A stretch of DNA of 64,000 bases, from positions 62,001 to 126,000 of the forward strand of contig NZ_VTOX01000006.1 in NCBI RefSeq assembly GCF_012184415.1, read 5' to 3'. This DNA is from Ramlibacter lithotrophicus (GTDB lineage: Bacteria; Pseudomonadota; Gammaproteobacteria; Burkholderiales; Burkholderiaceae_C). A program made the translations under genes and the position numbers. Shown piece after piece: positions 12,388-21,603 of this stretch; positions within the stretch are counted from its first letter, which is position 1, and every line of letters begins with the position of its first letter. The notes under the pieces are model-generated. The model saw nothing but the letters and a program-made list of their open reading frames with translations. It ran no database searches and had not been told where the DNA came from.

Positions 12388-14196
12388 ATGTCCTATACGT
12401 CCAACAACATCGCCCGCCGCCGCTTCGACGTCGTCATCGTCGGCGCCGGCGGCTCCGGCATGCGCGCCTCGCTGCAGCTCGCGCGCGCCGGCCTCAACGT
12501 GGCCGTGCTCTCCAAGGTGTTCCCCACCCGTTCGCATACCGTCGCGGCGCAGGGCGGCATCGGCGCGTCGCTCGGCAACATGAGCGAGGACAACTGGCAC
12601 TACCACTTCTACGACACCATCAAGGGCTCCGACTGGCTGGGCGACCAGGACGCGATCGAGTTCATGTGCCGCGAGGCGCCCAAGGTCGTGTACGAGCTGG
12701 AGCACATGGGGATGCCGTTCGACCGCAACCCCGACGGCACCATCTACCAGCGCCCGTTCGGCGGCCACACCGCCAACTACGGCGAGAAGCCGGTGCAGCG
12801 CGCCTGCGCCGCGGCCGACCGCACCGGCCACGCCATGCTGCACACGCTGTACCAGCAGAACGTCAAGGCCCGCACCAGCTTCTTCGTGGAGTGGATGGCG
12901 CTGGACCTGATCCGCGACGCCGACGGCGACGTAGTCGGCGTGACGGCCCTCGAGATGGAGACCGGCGACCTGCACATCCTGGAAGCCAAGACGACGCTTC
13001 TGGCCACCGGCGGCGCCGGCCGGATCTTCGCCGCCTCGACCAACGCCTTCATCAACACCGGAGACGGCCTGGGCATGGCGGCGCGCGCCGGCATCCCGCT
13101 GGAGGACATGGAGTTCTGGCAGTTCCACCCGACCGGCGTCGCCGGCGCCGGGGTGCTGCTGACCGAAGGCTGCCGAGGCGAAGGCGCCATCCTCCTGAAC
13201 AGCAACGGCGAGCGCTTCATGGAGCGCTATGCACCGACGCTGAAGGACCTGGCGCCGCGCGACTTCGTCTCGCGGTCGATGGACCAGGAGATCAAGGAAG
13301 GCCGCGGCTGCGGGCCGAACAAGGACTATGTCCTGCTCAAGCTCGACCACCTGGGCGCCGAGACCATCCACAAGCGCCTGCCCTCGGTCTACGAGATCGG
13401 CGTCAACTTCGCCAACGTCGACATCACCCGCGAGCCGATTCCGGTGGTGCCCACCATCCACTACCAGATGGGCGGCATCCCGACCAACATCAACGGCCAG
13501 GTGGTCGTCCAGCGCGGCGGCGACGACAACGCCGTCGTCAGCGGGCTGTATGCCGTCGGCGAGTGCTCGTGCGTGAGCGTCCACGGCGCCAACCGGCTCG
13601 GTACCAATTCGCTGCTCGACCTGCTGGTGTTCGGCCGCGCCGCCGGAAACCACATCGTGGAATTCGCGAGCAGCACCAAGGCCCACAAGCCGCTGCCGGC
13701 CGACGCCGCCGAGCGCACGCTCGCCCGCCTGAACCGCCTGGAAAGCGACAGCAGCGGCGAGTACGCACAGGACGTGGCCAACGACATCCGCAGCACCATG
13801 CAGCGCCACGCCGGCGTGTTCCGCACCCAGGCCAGCATGGACGAGGGCGTAGGCAAGATCGCCGCGCTCCGCGGCCGGGTCGACAGCCTGGGGCTGAAGG
13901 ACAAGTCACGGGTCTTCAACACCGCCCGGATCGAGGCGCTGGAGGTGGAAAACCTGATCGAGTGCGCCCAGGCCACGATCGTCTCGGCCGCCGCCCGCAA
14001 GGAATGCCGCGGCGCCCACACCGTGAGCGACTACGAGCGCCCGGCCGACGACGCCACGGCGCCGCTCGGCCGCGACGACGCCAACTGGCTCAAGCACAGC
14101 CTCTGGTACAGCGAGGGCAGCCGCCTGGCTTACAAGGCGGTCAAGCTGAAGCCACTCTCCGTCGACTCCGTCCCGCCCAAGGTCCGGACCTTCTGA
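12388..14196 (+). CDS. sdhA: Succinate dehydrogenase flavoprotein subunit
   Basis: Catalytic subunit oxidising succinate to fumarate, with covalent FAD. 602 residues, family length. FAD-binding motif VVIVGAGGSGMRA near residue 15. The flavinylation histidine is in RSHTVAAQGGIGASLGN. Active-site segments include QFHPTGVAGAGVLLTEGCRGEGAIL, MGGIPTNINGQ and the C-terminal SLWYSEGSRLAYK. The ATG at 12388 is chosen because the N-terminus MSYTSNNIARRRFDVV matches relatives; the frame is open further upstream inside sdhD. SdhE (14959) is the predicted flavinylation factor. Confidence 0.97.
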   Translation: MSYTSNNIARRRFDVVIVGAGGSGMRASLQLARAGLNVAVLSKVFPTRSHTVAAQGGIGASLGNMSEDNWHYHFYDTIKGSDWLGDQDAIEFMCREAPKVVYELEHMGMPFDRNPDGTIYQRPFGGHTANYGEKPVQRACAAADRTGHAMLHTLYQQNVKARTSFFVEWMALDLIRDADGDVVGVTALEMETGDLHILEAKTTLLATGGAGRIFAASTNAFINTGDGLGMAARAGIPLEDMEFWQFHPTGVAGAGVLLTEGCRGEGAILLNSNGERFMERYAPTLKDLAPRDFVSRSMDQEIKEGRGCGPNKDYVLLKLDHLGAETIHKRLPSVYEIGVNFANVDITREPIPVVPTIHYQMGGIPTNINGQVVVQRGGDDNAVVSGLYAVGECSCVSVHGANRLGTNSLLDLLVFGRAAGNHIVEFASSTKAHKPLPADAAERTLARLNRLESDSSGEYAQDVANDIRSTMQRHAGVFRTQASMDEGVGKIAALRGRVDSLGLKDKSRVFNTARIEALEVENLIECAQATIVSAAARKECRGAHTVSDYERPADDATAPLGRDDANWLKHSLWYSEGSRLAYKAVKLKPLSVDSVPPKVRTF

Positions 14197-14229
14197 CGCC
14201 GCCGCCCCAGACGTTCCAGAGAACACACC

Positions 14230-14934
14230 ATGCAAAAGCGCACTTTCCAGATCTACCGCTACGACCCCGACAAGGATGCCAAGCCGTACATGCAGACCAT
14301 CGAGATCGAACTCGAGGGCAACGAACGCATGCTGCTTGACGCCCTGGGCAAGCTCAAGGCGGTCGATCCTTCGCTGTCCTTCAGGCGCTCCTGCCGCGAA
14401 GGCGTCTGCGGCTCGGACGCCATGAACATCAACGGGAAGAATGGCCTGGCGTGCCTGACCAACATGCGCACGCTGAAGGGCACGATCGTCCTCAAGCCCC
14501 TGCCCGGCCTGCCGGTGATCCGCGACCTCATCGTGGACATGACGCAGTTCTTCAAGCAGTACCACTCCATCAAGCCTTATTTGATCAATGACAATGTGCC
14601 GCCCGACCGTGAGCGGCTACAGTCGCCCGAGGAACGTGAGGAGCTGAACGGTCTCTACGAGTGCATTCTGTGCGCCAGCTGCTCGACCAGCTGCCCGAGT
14701 TTCTGGTGGAACCCGGACAAGTTCGTCGGACCGGCCGGGCTGCTGCAGGCCTACCGCTTCATCGCCGACAGCCGCGACGAGGCCACCGGCGAGCGGCTGG
14801 ACAACCTGGAAGACCCGTACCGCCTGTTTCGGTGCCACACGATCATGAATTGTGTGGATGTGTGCCCCAAGGGACTCAATCCGACCATGGCGATCGGCAA
14901 AATCAAGGAATTGATGGTCCGCCGCGCGATCTGA
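14230..14934 (+). CDS. sdhB: Succinate dehydrogenase iron-sulfur subunit
   Basis: Relays electrons from SdhA flavin to quinone through three clusters. 234 residues. [2Fe-2S] ligands are Cys55, Cys60, Asp63 and Cys75 (SCREGVCGSDAM), with Asp in the third position as in E. coli SdhB. [4Fe-4S] ligands lie in CILCASCSTSCP (Cys145-155). [3Fe-4S] ligands lie in CHTIMNCVDVCPKGL (Cys202, 208, 212). It follows sdhA by 33 bp and precedes sdhE by 24 bp. Confidence 0.97.
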   Translation: MQKRTFQIYRYDPDKDAKPYMQTIEIELEGNERMLLDALGKLKAVDPSLSFRRSCREGVCGSDAMNINGKNGLACLTNMRTLKGTIVLKPLPGLPVIRDLIVDMTQFFKQYHSIKPYLINDNVPPDRERLQSPEEREELNGLYECILCASCSTSCPSFWWNPDKFVGPAGLLQAYRFIADSRDEATGERLDNLEDPYRLFRCHTIMNCVDVCPKGLNPTMAIGKIKELMVRRAI

Positions 14935-14958
14935 AGCAGTACTGGAACCCGAACTTTC

Positions 14959-15315
14959 ATGAGCGATCGGCCACCCCCTGGCGCAGACACCCTCGACGGC
15001 GCGGGCGCGGCGGCCGTGTCCAGCGCGGCCAGCCGGCCGATCACCCAGGGCGAGCTCAGCAAGCTGAAGTGGCGGTGCCGCCGCGGCTTGCTCGAAAACG
15101 ACCTCTTCGTCGAGCGCTTCTTCGATCGCTACGAGGAGACGCTCACCGCCGGCCAGGCACAAGCGCTCGGACGGCTCATGGAGTTGGGCGACAACGACCT
15201 GCTGGATCTGCTGCTTCGCCGCCGGGAACCGCAGGGCGACATAAATACAAGCGAAGTGAGACAAGTGCTGGAGATGCTGCGCACTCGGGGCGCATCGCCG
15301 GATGTTGTGCAATGA
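14959..15315 (+). CDS. sdhE: FAD assembly factor SdhE
   Basis: Small helical protein that promotes covalent attachment of FAD to SdhA. 118 residues: the core (about 30-105) carries the signature RGLLE (residues 42-46), matching the RGxxE motif that contacts the flavoprotein, plus FFDRYEETL and LLDLLLRRREP. An extra 28-residue Ala/Pro-rich N-terminus precedes the core; an internal start cannot be excluded, but none with a better ribosome site was seen. It sits between sdhB and gltA, the usual place in betaproteobacteria. Confidence 0.92.
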   Translation: MSDRPPPGADTLDGAGAAAVSSAASRPITQGELSKLKWRCRRGLLENDLFVERFFDRYEETLTAGQAQALGRLMELGDNDLLDLLLRRREPQGDINTSEVRQVLEMLRTRGASPDVVQ

Positions 15316-15332
15316 AACTCTAGGAAGACCAT

Positions 15333-16643
<1,311 letters not shown>

Positions 16644-16675
16644 CCGCCCGCGCCCGCCCCGGGCGGGCGGCGACG

Positions 16676-16702
16676 AAAGCCCGCGCCTGCGCGGGCTTTT
16701 TT
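16676..16702 (+). terminator. Rho-independent terminator after gltA
   Basis: AAAGCCCGCGC and GCGCGGGCTTT form a long GC stem with a very small loop, followed by six T residues (16697-16702). It begins 33 bases past the gltA stop and closes the gntR/sdh/gltA block before leuC. Confidence 0.88.
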
Positions 16703-16815
16703 CATGGTCCGGTGCTTCCACGACCGGCGCAGGCGCAGGCCCGGGCGATGGTTGACCCGCAGGAAAGACCCCAGGGCCGCGCTACGAATAAAATCGCGCG
16801 CTACAGGAAGGCACC

Positions 16816-18237
16816 ATGGGACGAACTCTCTACGACAAGATCTGGGACGAGCATGTCGTCCACACGGAGGAAGACGGCACGTCCATCCTCTACATCGACC
16901 GCCACCTGGTCCACGAGGTGACGAGCCCGCAGGCCTTCGAGGGCATCCGGCAAGCCGGCCGCAAGGTCTGGCGCGTGAGTTCCATCGTCGCTACGGCCGA
17001 CCACAACACGCCGACCACCGGCTGGGAACTGGGCTACGACGGCATCACCGACCCGATCAGCAAGGAGCAGGTCACCACGCTCGACAAGAACCTGGCGGAG
17101 TTCGGCGCGGCCGCCTACTTCCCGTTCCTGTCGAAGCGCCAGGGCATCGTGCACGTGATCGGCCCGGAGCAGGGCGCGACGCTTCCAGGCATGACGGTGG
17201 TCTGCGGCGATTCGCACACGTCCACCCACGGCGCGTTCGGCGCGCTGGCGCACGGCATCGGCACCAGCGAGGTGGAGCACGTGATGGCCACCCAGACGCT
17301 GCTGGCCAGGAAGATGAAGAACATGCTGGTGAAGGTCGAGGGCCGGGCCGGCCGCGGCGTCACCGCCAAGGACATCGTGCTGGCAGTCATCGGCCGGATC
17401 GGCACCGCCGGCGGCACCGGCTACACCATCGAATTCGCGGGCTCCGCCATCCGCAACCTGTCGATGGAAGGCCGCATGACGGTCTGCAACATGGCGATCG
17501 AAGCCGGAGCCCGCGCCGGCCTGGTCGCCGTCGACGACAAGACCATCGAATACGTCAGGGGACGCCCGCTGGCGCCCACCGGCGTGGAATGGGACCAGGC
17601 CGTGGCCTGCTGGCGCACGCTGCACTCCGACCCGGACGCGAAGTTCGACGCGGTGGTGGAACTGGACGCCGCCGACATCGTTCCCCAGGTCACCTGGGGA
17701 ACGTCGCCCGAGATGGTGCTGCCGGTCGACGCGCGCGTGCCGGACCCCGACAAGGAGAAGGACGCCAACAAGCGCGACGCGATGGAGCGCGCGCTGGCCT
17801 ACATGGGACTGGAGCCCGGCAAGCCGCTGGCCGACATCCATGTCGACAAGGTGTTCATCGGCTCGTGCACCAACAGCCGCATCGAGGACATGCGCGAGGC
17901 CGCGGCGATGATCAGGAGGCTCGGGCAGAAGGTCGCGAAGAACGTGAAGCTCGCCATGGTCGTGCCGGGGTCCGGCCTCGTGAAGGAACAGGCGGAGCGC
18001 GAAGGCTTGCACGAGGTCTTCAAGGCCGCTGGCTTCGAATGGCGCGAGCCGGGCTGCTCGATGTGCCTGGCGATGAACGCCGACCGGCTCGATCCGGGCG
18101 AGCGCTGCGCTTCCACCAGCAATCGCAACTTCGAGGGACGCCAGGGCGCCGGCGGGCGCACCCACCTGGTAAGCCCCGCCATGGCCGCGGCCGCCGCGGT
18201 CCACGGCCATTTCGTCGACGTCCGCCAGTTCGCATGA
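16816..18237 (+). CDS. leuC: 3-isopropylmalate dehydratase large subunit
   Basis: With LeuD isomerises 2-isopropylmalate to 3-isopropylmalate in leucine biosynthesis; aconitase-superfamily [4Fe-4S] enzyme. 473 residues, family length. Cluster cysteines are in [16 protein letters not shown] and in GCSMCLAMN; the substrate motif is [23 protein letters not shown] precedes the ATG, and TAAAAT at 16789-16794 could be a -10 box but lacks a well-spaced -35. First gene of leuC - entericidin - leuD - leuB. Confidence 0.97.
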   Translation: MGRTLYDKIWDEHVVHTEEDGTSILYIDRHLVHEVTSPQAFEGIRQAGRKVWRVSSIVATADHNTPTTGWELGYDGITDPISKEQVTTLDKNLAEFGAAAYFPFLSKRQGIVHVIGPEQGATLPGMTVVCGDSHTSTHGAFGALAHGIGTSEVEHVMATQTLLARKMKNMLVKVEGRAGRGVTAKDIVLAVIGRIGTAGGTGYTIEFAGSAIRNLSMEGRMTVCNMAIEAGARAGLVAVDDKTIEYVRGRPLAPTGVEWDQAVACWRTLHSDPDAKFDAVVELDAADIVPQVTWGTSPEMVLPVDARVPDPDKEKDANKRDAMERALAYMGLEPGKPLADIHVDKVFIGSCTNSRIEDMREAAAMIRRLGQKVAKNVKLAMVVPGSGLVKEQAEREGLHEVFKAAGFEWREPGCSMCLAMNADRLDPGERCASTSNRNFEGRQGAGGRTHLVSPAMAAAAAVHGHFVDVRQFA

Positions 18238-18251
18238 AGAGGAGCCTTCCC

Positions 18252-18383
18252 ATGAAAACGATCGCCACCCTGCTCGCCGTCTCCTTCGCGCTGCTCGCCG
18301 CCGGCTGCGGCACCATCCGCGGCGCCGGCGAGGACATCCAGAAGGCCGGCTCGGCGATCGAGAACGCGGCGAAGAAAAAGTAA
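18252..18383 (+). CDS. Entericidin A/B-like small lipoprotein
   Basis: 43 residues starting MKTIATLLAVSFALLAAGCG. The signal peptide ends in a lipobox (LLAAGC) with the lipidated cysteine at residue 19. The mature part (about 25 residues, GTIRGAGEDIQKAGSAIENAAKKK-like) is a short amphipathic helix rich in Ala, Gly and Lys, as in the EcnA/EcnB family. AGAGGAG precedes the ATG, 14 bp after leuC. In E. coli these lipoproteins form a stress-linked toxin/antidote pair; in Burkholderiales single copies in the leu operon are common and their role is unclear. Confidence 0.85.
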   Translation: MKTIATLLAVSFALLAAGCGTIRGAGEDIQKAGSAIENAAKKK

Positions 18384-18390
18384 TGACATC

Positions 18391-18425
18391 GGGGACAGAC
18401 CGCGAAGCGAAGCGAGCCTCTGTCC
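18391..18425. repeat. Inverted repeat between entericidin gene and leuD
   Basis: GGACAGA (18393-18399) and TCTGTCC (18419-18425) form a 7-bp inverted repeat around a 19-base spacer containing GCGAAGCGAAGCGAGC. The leading GGGGACAGACC resembles REP-type elements often seen between genes in proteobacteria. No transposase is nearby. It lies in the 60-bp gap before leuD and could also be an mRNA hairpin. Confidence 0.45.
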
Positions 18426-18443
18426 TTGACTGATCGGAAAGCC

Positions 18444-19088
18444 ATGCAGAAATTCACCGTGCACAAGGGGCTCGTGGCCCCCATGGACCGCGAGAACGTC
18501 GACACCGACGCGATCATCCCCAAGCAGTTCCTCAAGTCGATCCGCAAGACCGGCTTCGGGCAGAACCTGTTCGATGCGTGGCGCTACCTCGATCCCGGCG
18601 AACCGGGCAAGGATCCGGCCAGCCGCAAGCCCAACCCGGATTTCGTCCTGAACCAGCCGCGCTACCAGGGCGCCTCGATCCTGCTGGCGCGCAAGAACTT
18701 CGGCTGCGGCTCCTCCCGCGAGCACGCACCCTGGGCCCTGGACCAGTACGGCTTCCGCTGCGTCATCGCGCCCAGCTTCGCCGACATCTTCTTCAACAAC
18801 TGCTTCAAGAACGGCCTGCTGCCGATCGTGCTCGGCGACTCGCAGGTCGACCGGCTGTTCAACGAGGTGGCGGCGTTCCCGGGCTACCAGCTCACCGTCG
18901 ACCTGGAGCGCCAGGTGGTGGTCCTGCCGCAAGGCGACGAGATGGCATTCGACGTGCAGCCGTTCCGCAGGTACTGCCTGCTCAACGGCTTCGACGACAT
19001 CGGCCTGACGCTGCGCCACGCCGACAAGATCAAGGCCTTCGAAGCCGAACGCCTGGCCACCAAGCCCTGGCTGGCTCATACGCTGTAG
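18444..19088 (+). CDS. leuD: 3-isopropylmalate dehydratase small subunit
   Basis: Swivel-domain partner of LeuC in leucine biosynthesis. 214 residues. Motifs include [14 protein letters not shown] near the N-terminus and [15 protein letters not shown], the substrate-binding loop. The ATG at 18444 gives the family N-terminus MQKFTVHKG; an in-frame ATG at 18426 would add six residues. Separated from leuC by the small lipoprotein gene and a possible REP-like hairpin, and 11 bp from leuB. Confidence 0.96.
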   Translation: MQKFTVHKGLVAPMDRENVDTDAIIPKQFLKSIRKTGFGQNLFDAWRYLDPGEPGKDPASRKPNPDFVLNQPRYQGASILLARKNFGCGSSREHAPWALDQYGFRCVIAPSFADIFFNNCFKNGLLPIVLGDSQVDRLFNEVAAFPGYQLTVDLERQVVVLPQGDEMAFDVQPFRRYCLLNGFDDIGLTLRHADKIKAFEAERLATKPWLAHTL

Positions 19089-19099
19089 AAAGACTCACA

Positions 19100-20188
19100 A
19101 TGAAAATCGCAGTCCTCGCCGGCGACGGCATCGGCCCCGAGATCACGGCCGAGGCCGTCAAGGTGCTCCAGGCGCTCGACCTGAAGTTCGAGATGGAGCG
19201 CGCGCCCGTCGGCGGCTGTGCCTACGACGCGCATGGCCATCCGCTGCCGGAGGCGACGCTGAAGCTCGCGAAGCAGGCCGACGCCGTGCTGTTCGGCGCC
19301 GTGGGCGACTGGAAGTACGACAAGCTCGATCGGCCGCTACGGCCGGAGCAGGCGCTGCTGGGACTGCGCAAGAACCTCGGGCTGTTCGCCAATTTCCGCC
19401 CCGCCATCTGCTACGAAGAGCTGGTGGGCGCCTCCAGCCTGAAGCCCGAGCTGATCGCGGGGCTGGACATCCTCATCATCCGAGAGCTGACCGGCGACAT
19501 CTACTTCGGGCAGCCGCGCGGCCGGCGCAGCGCGCCCGACGGCCACTTTCCGGGCAGCGAGGAAGCATTCGACACGATGCGCTATTCGCGCCCCGAGATC
19601 GAGCGCATCGCCCACGTCGCCTTCCAGGCGGCCCGCAAGCGCAGCAAGCGCGTGACCAGCGTCGACAAGGCCAACGTGCTGGAGACGTCGCAGCTGTGGA
19701 AGGACGTGGTCTCGGAAATCGCCGCGCAGTACCCCGACGTCGCGCTGGACCACATGTACGTGGACAACGCTGCGATGCAGCTGGTCAAGGAGCCCAAGCG
19801 CTTCGACGTGGTGGTCACCGGCAACATGTTCGGCGACATCCTGTCCGACGAAGCGGCCATGCTCACCGGCTCGATCGGGATGCTGCCGTCGGCCAGCCTG
19901 AACGAGCGCAAGCAAGGCCTGTACGAGCCGAGCCACGGCAGCGCCCCGGACATTGCCGGCAAGGGGGTTGCCAACCCGTTGGCTACAATACTGTCTGCTG
20001 CCATGATGCTCCGTTTTTCGCTGGAACAGCCCGAAGCCGCCGACCGGATCGAGTCCGCGGTGAAGGACGTGCTCGCCTCCGGACTGCGCACGGCGGACAT
20101 CCATTCCGAAGGCACGAAACGGGTCGGCACCCGTGAGATGGGCGACGCCGTCGTCGCCTCCCTGACCAAGAAGACAACCAAGGGCTGA
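19100..20188 (+). CDS. leuB: 3-isopropylmalate dehydrogenase
   Basis: NAD-dependent oxidative decarboxylation of 3-isopropylmalate to 2-ketoisocaproate. 362 residues. N-terminus [15 protein letters not shown]; substrate arginines in [14 protein letters not shown] and [10 protein letters not shown]; metal-site aspartates in VDNAAMQLV and [11 protein letters not shown]; adenine-binding loop [16 protein letters not shown] at 19100, eleven bases after leuD. Followed by asd after 87 bp. Confidence 0.97.
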   Translation: MKIAVLAGDGIGPEITAEAVKVLQALDLKFEMERAPVGGCAYDAHGHPLPEATLKLAKQADAVLFGAVGDWKYDKLDRPLRPEQALLGLRKNLGLFANFRPAICYEELVGASSLKPELIAGLDILIIRELTGDIYFGQPRGRRSAPDGHFPGSEEAFDTMRYSRPEIERIAHVAFQAARKRSKRVTSVDKANVLETSQLWKDVVSEIAAQYPDVALDHMYVDNAAMQLVKEPKRFDVVVTGNMFGDILSDEAAMLTGSIGMLPSASLNERKQGLYEPSHGSAPDIAGKGVANPLATILSAAMMLRFSLEQPEAADRIESAVKDVLASGLRTADIHSEGTKRVGTREMGDAVVASLTKKTTKG

Positions 20189-20275
20189 TCCAGCTCCGGT
20201 TCGTTGCGCGCCTTCTCCCCGGCCCGACGAGCCGGAGAGACAAAGTTAACTGCAACTTTCGACAAAGGCGGACTC

Positions 20276-21424
20276 ATGAAAATCGCGAACGGACAACAAC
20301 CCCTGGTCGGCCTGGTCGGCTGGCGTGGCATGGTGGGCTCGGTCCTGATGGACCGCATGCAGGCTGAAGGCGACTTCGGCCTGATCGAGCCCCTCTTCTT
20401 CTCGACCTCCAACGCCGGCGGCGCGGCGCCGGCCCAGGCGAAGAACGAATCGAAGCTCCAGGACGCCTTCGACATCGAGGCGCTCAAGCGCTGCGACGTC
20501 GTCATCACCTGCCAGGGCGGCGACTACACGACCGAGGTCTTCCCCAAGCTGCGCGCGGCCGGCTGGACCGGACACTGGATCGACGCCGCCTCCACGCTGC
20601 GCATGAAGGACGACGCGGTCATCATCCTCGACCCGGTCAACCTGCCGGTCATCAGGAACGCGCTGGCCAGGGGCGGCCGCAACTGGATCGGCGGCAACTG
20701 CACCGTCAGCTGCATGTTGATGGGCGTGGGCGCGCTGTACAAGGCGGGACTGGTCGAGTGGATGACCACGATGACCTATCAGGCAGCTTCCGGCGGCGGT
20801 GCGCAGCACATGCGCGAGCTGCTGACCCAGTTCGGCACCCTGAACGGCGAGGTGAAGGACCTGCTCGCCGACCCGAAGTCCGCCATCCTCGAGATCGACC
20901 GCAAGGTGCTGGCGAAGCAGCAGTCGCTGTCGGCGGACGAGATGGCCAACTTCGGCGTGCCGCTCGGCGGCTCGCTGATCCCCTGGATCGACAAGGACCT
21001 GGGCGGCGGCGTCTCGCGCGAGGAGTGGAAGGGCGGCGCGGAGACCAACAAGATCCTCGGCCAAGGCGCGGGCTTCGGCACCGCCGCGACGCCGGTGGAC
21101 GGATTCTGCGTGCGCGTCGGCGCGATGCGCTGCCATAGCCAGGCGCTGACGTTCAAGCTGAAGAAGGACGTGCCGGTGGCCGAGATCGAACAGATGATCG
21201 CCGCCGACAACGCCTGGGTGAAGGTGGTGCCCAACACGCGCGAGGCGACGCTCAAGGATCTGACGCCGGTCGCGGTCACCGGCACGCTCTCGATTCCGGT
21301 GGGCCGGATCCGCAAGCTGGCGATGGGGCCGGAATACCTGGGCGCGTTCACCATCGGCGACCAGTTGCTGTGGGGCGCCGCCGAACCGCTGCGCCGCATG
21401 TTGCGCGTCCTGCTCGAGGCGTGA
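20276..21424 (+). CDS. asd: Aspartate-semialdehyde dehydrogenase
   Basis: Reduces aspartyl phosphate to the semialdehyde, the branch point to lysine/diaminopimelate, methionine and threonine. 382 residues, the gram-negative subtype. NADP motif [17 protein letters not shown] near residue 12; catalytic Cys142 in [10 protein letters not shown]; catalytic-domain histidine in [13 protein letters not shown]. The frame is open from 20204, but the ATG at 20276 with AAAGGCG in front gives the family start. Followed by a perfect hairpin at 21446-21474. Confidence 0.96.
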   Translation: MKIANGQQPLVGLVGWRGMVGSVLMDRMQAEGDFGLIEPLFFSTSNAGGAAPAQAKNESKLQDAFDIEALKRCDVVITCQGGDYTTEVFPKLRAAGWTGHWIDAASTLRMKDDAVIILDPVNLPVIRNALARGGRNWIGGNCTVSCMLMGVGALYKAGLVEWMTTMTYQAASGGGAQHMRELLTQFGTLNGEVKDLLADPKSAILEIDRKVLAKQQSLSADEMANFGVPLGGSLIPWIDKDLGGGVSREEWKGGAETNKILGQGAGFGTAATPVDGFCVRVGAMRCHSQALTFKLKKDVPVAEIEQMIAADNAWVKVVPNTREATLKDLTPVAVTGTLSIPVGRIRKLAMGPEYLGAFTIGDQLLWGAAEPLRRMLRVLLEA

Positions 21425-21445
21425 ACGCGTCTCGGTGTCGAACCG

Positions 21446-21474
21446 ACGGCCTGTAATCAGCGGTTACAGGCCGT
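21446..21474 (+). terminator. Hairpin after asd, probable terminator
   Basis: ACGGCCTGTAA and TTACAGGCCGT form a perfect 11-bp stem with a 7-base loop, 21 bases after the asd stop. Only TTGTC follows, so the T tract is poor. It probably ends or attenuates the leu-asd transcript before the fimV promoter. Confidence 0.6.
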
Positions 21475-21547
21475 TGTCGCATCGCCACAGGCAGGAAGCC
21501 GGAGCTAGCCTCGACGGCAGGGCCGGGAAGTTAACAGGTGTCTCAGC

Positions 21548-21576
21548 TTGTCACGCTAAGACGTTGATGTTATGGT
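21548..21576 (+). promoter_or_regulatory. Predicted fimV promoter
   Basis: TTGTCA (21548-21553) and TATGGT (21571-21576) are separated by exactly 17 bp. The predicted start is near 21583, about 20 bases before the fimV start. It follows the asd hairpin, supporting a separate transcript. Read by eye. Confidence 0.5.
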
Positions 21577-21603
21577 CCTTTTAGCAAATCCAGCCCCGAG
21601 GCG

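Noticed and set aside
19980..20000. TACAAT inside leuB as an asd promoter
   Set aside because: No correctly spaced -35 and it lies in a conserved coding segment; asd is 87 bp after leuB and probably cotranscribed.
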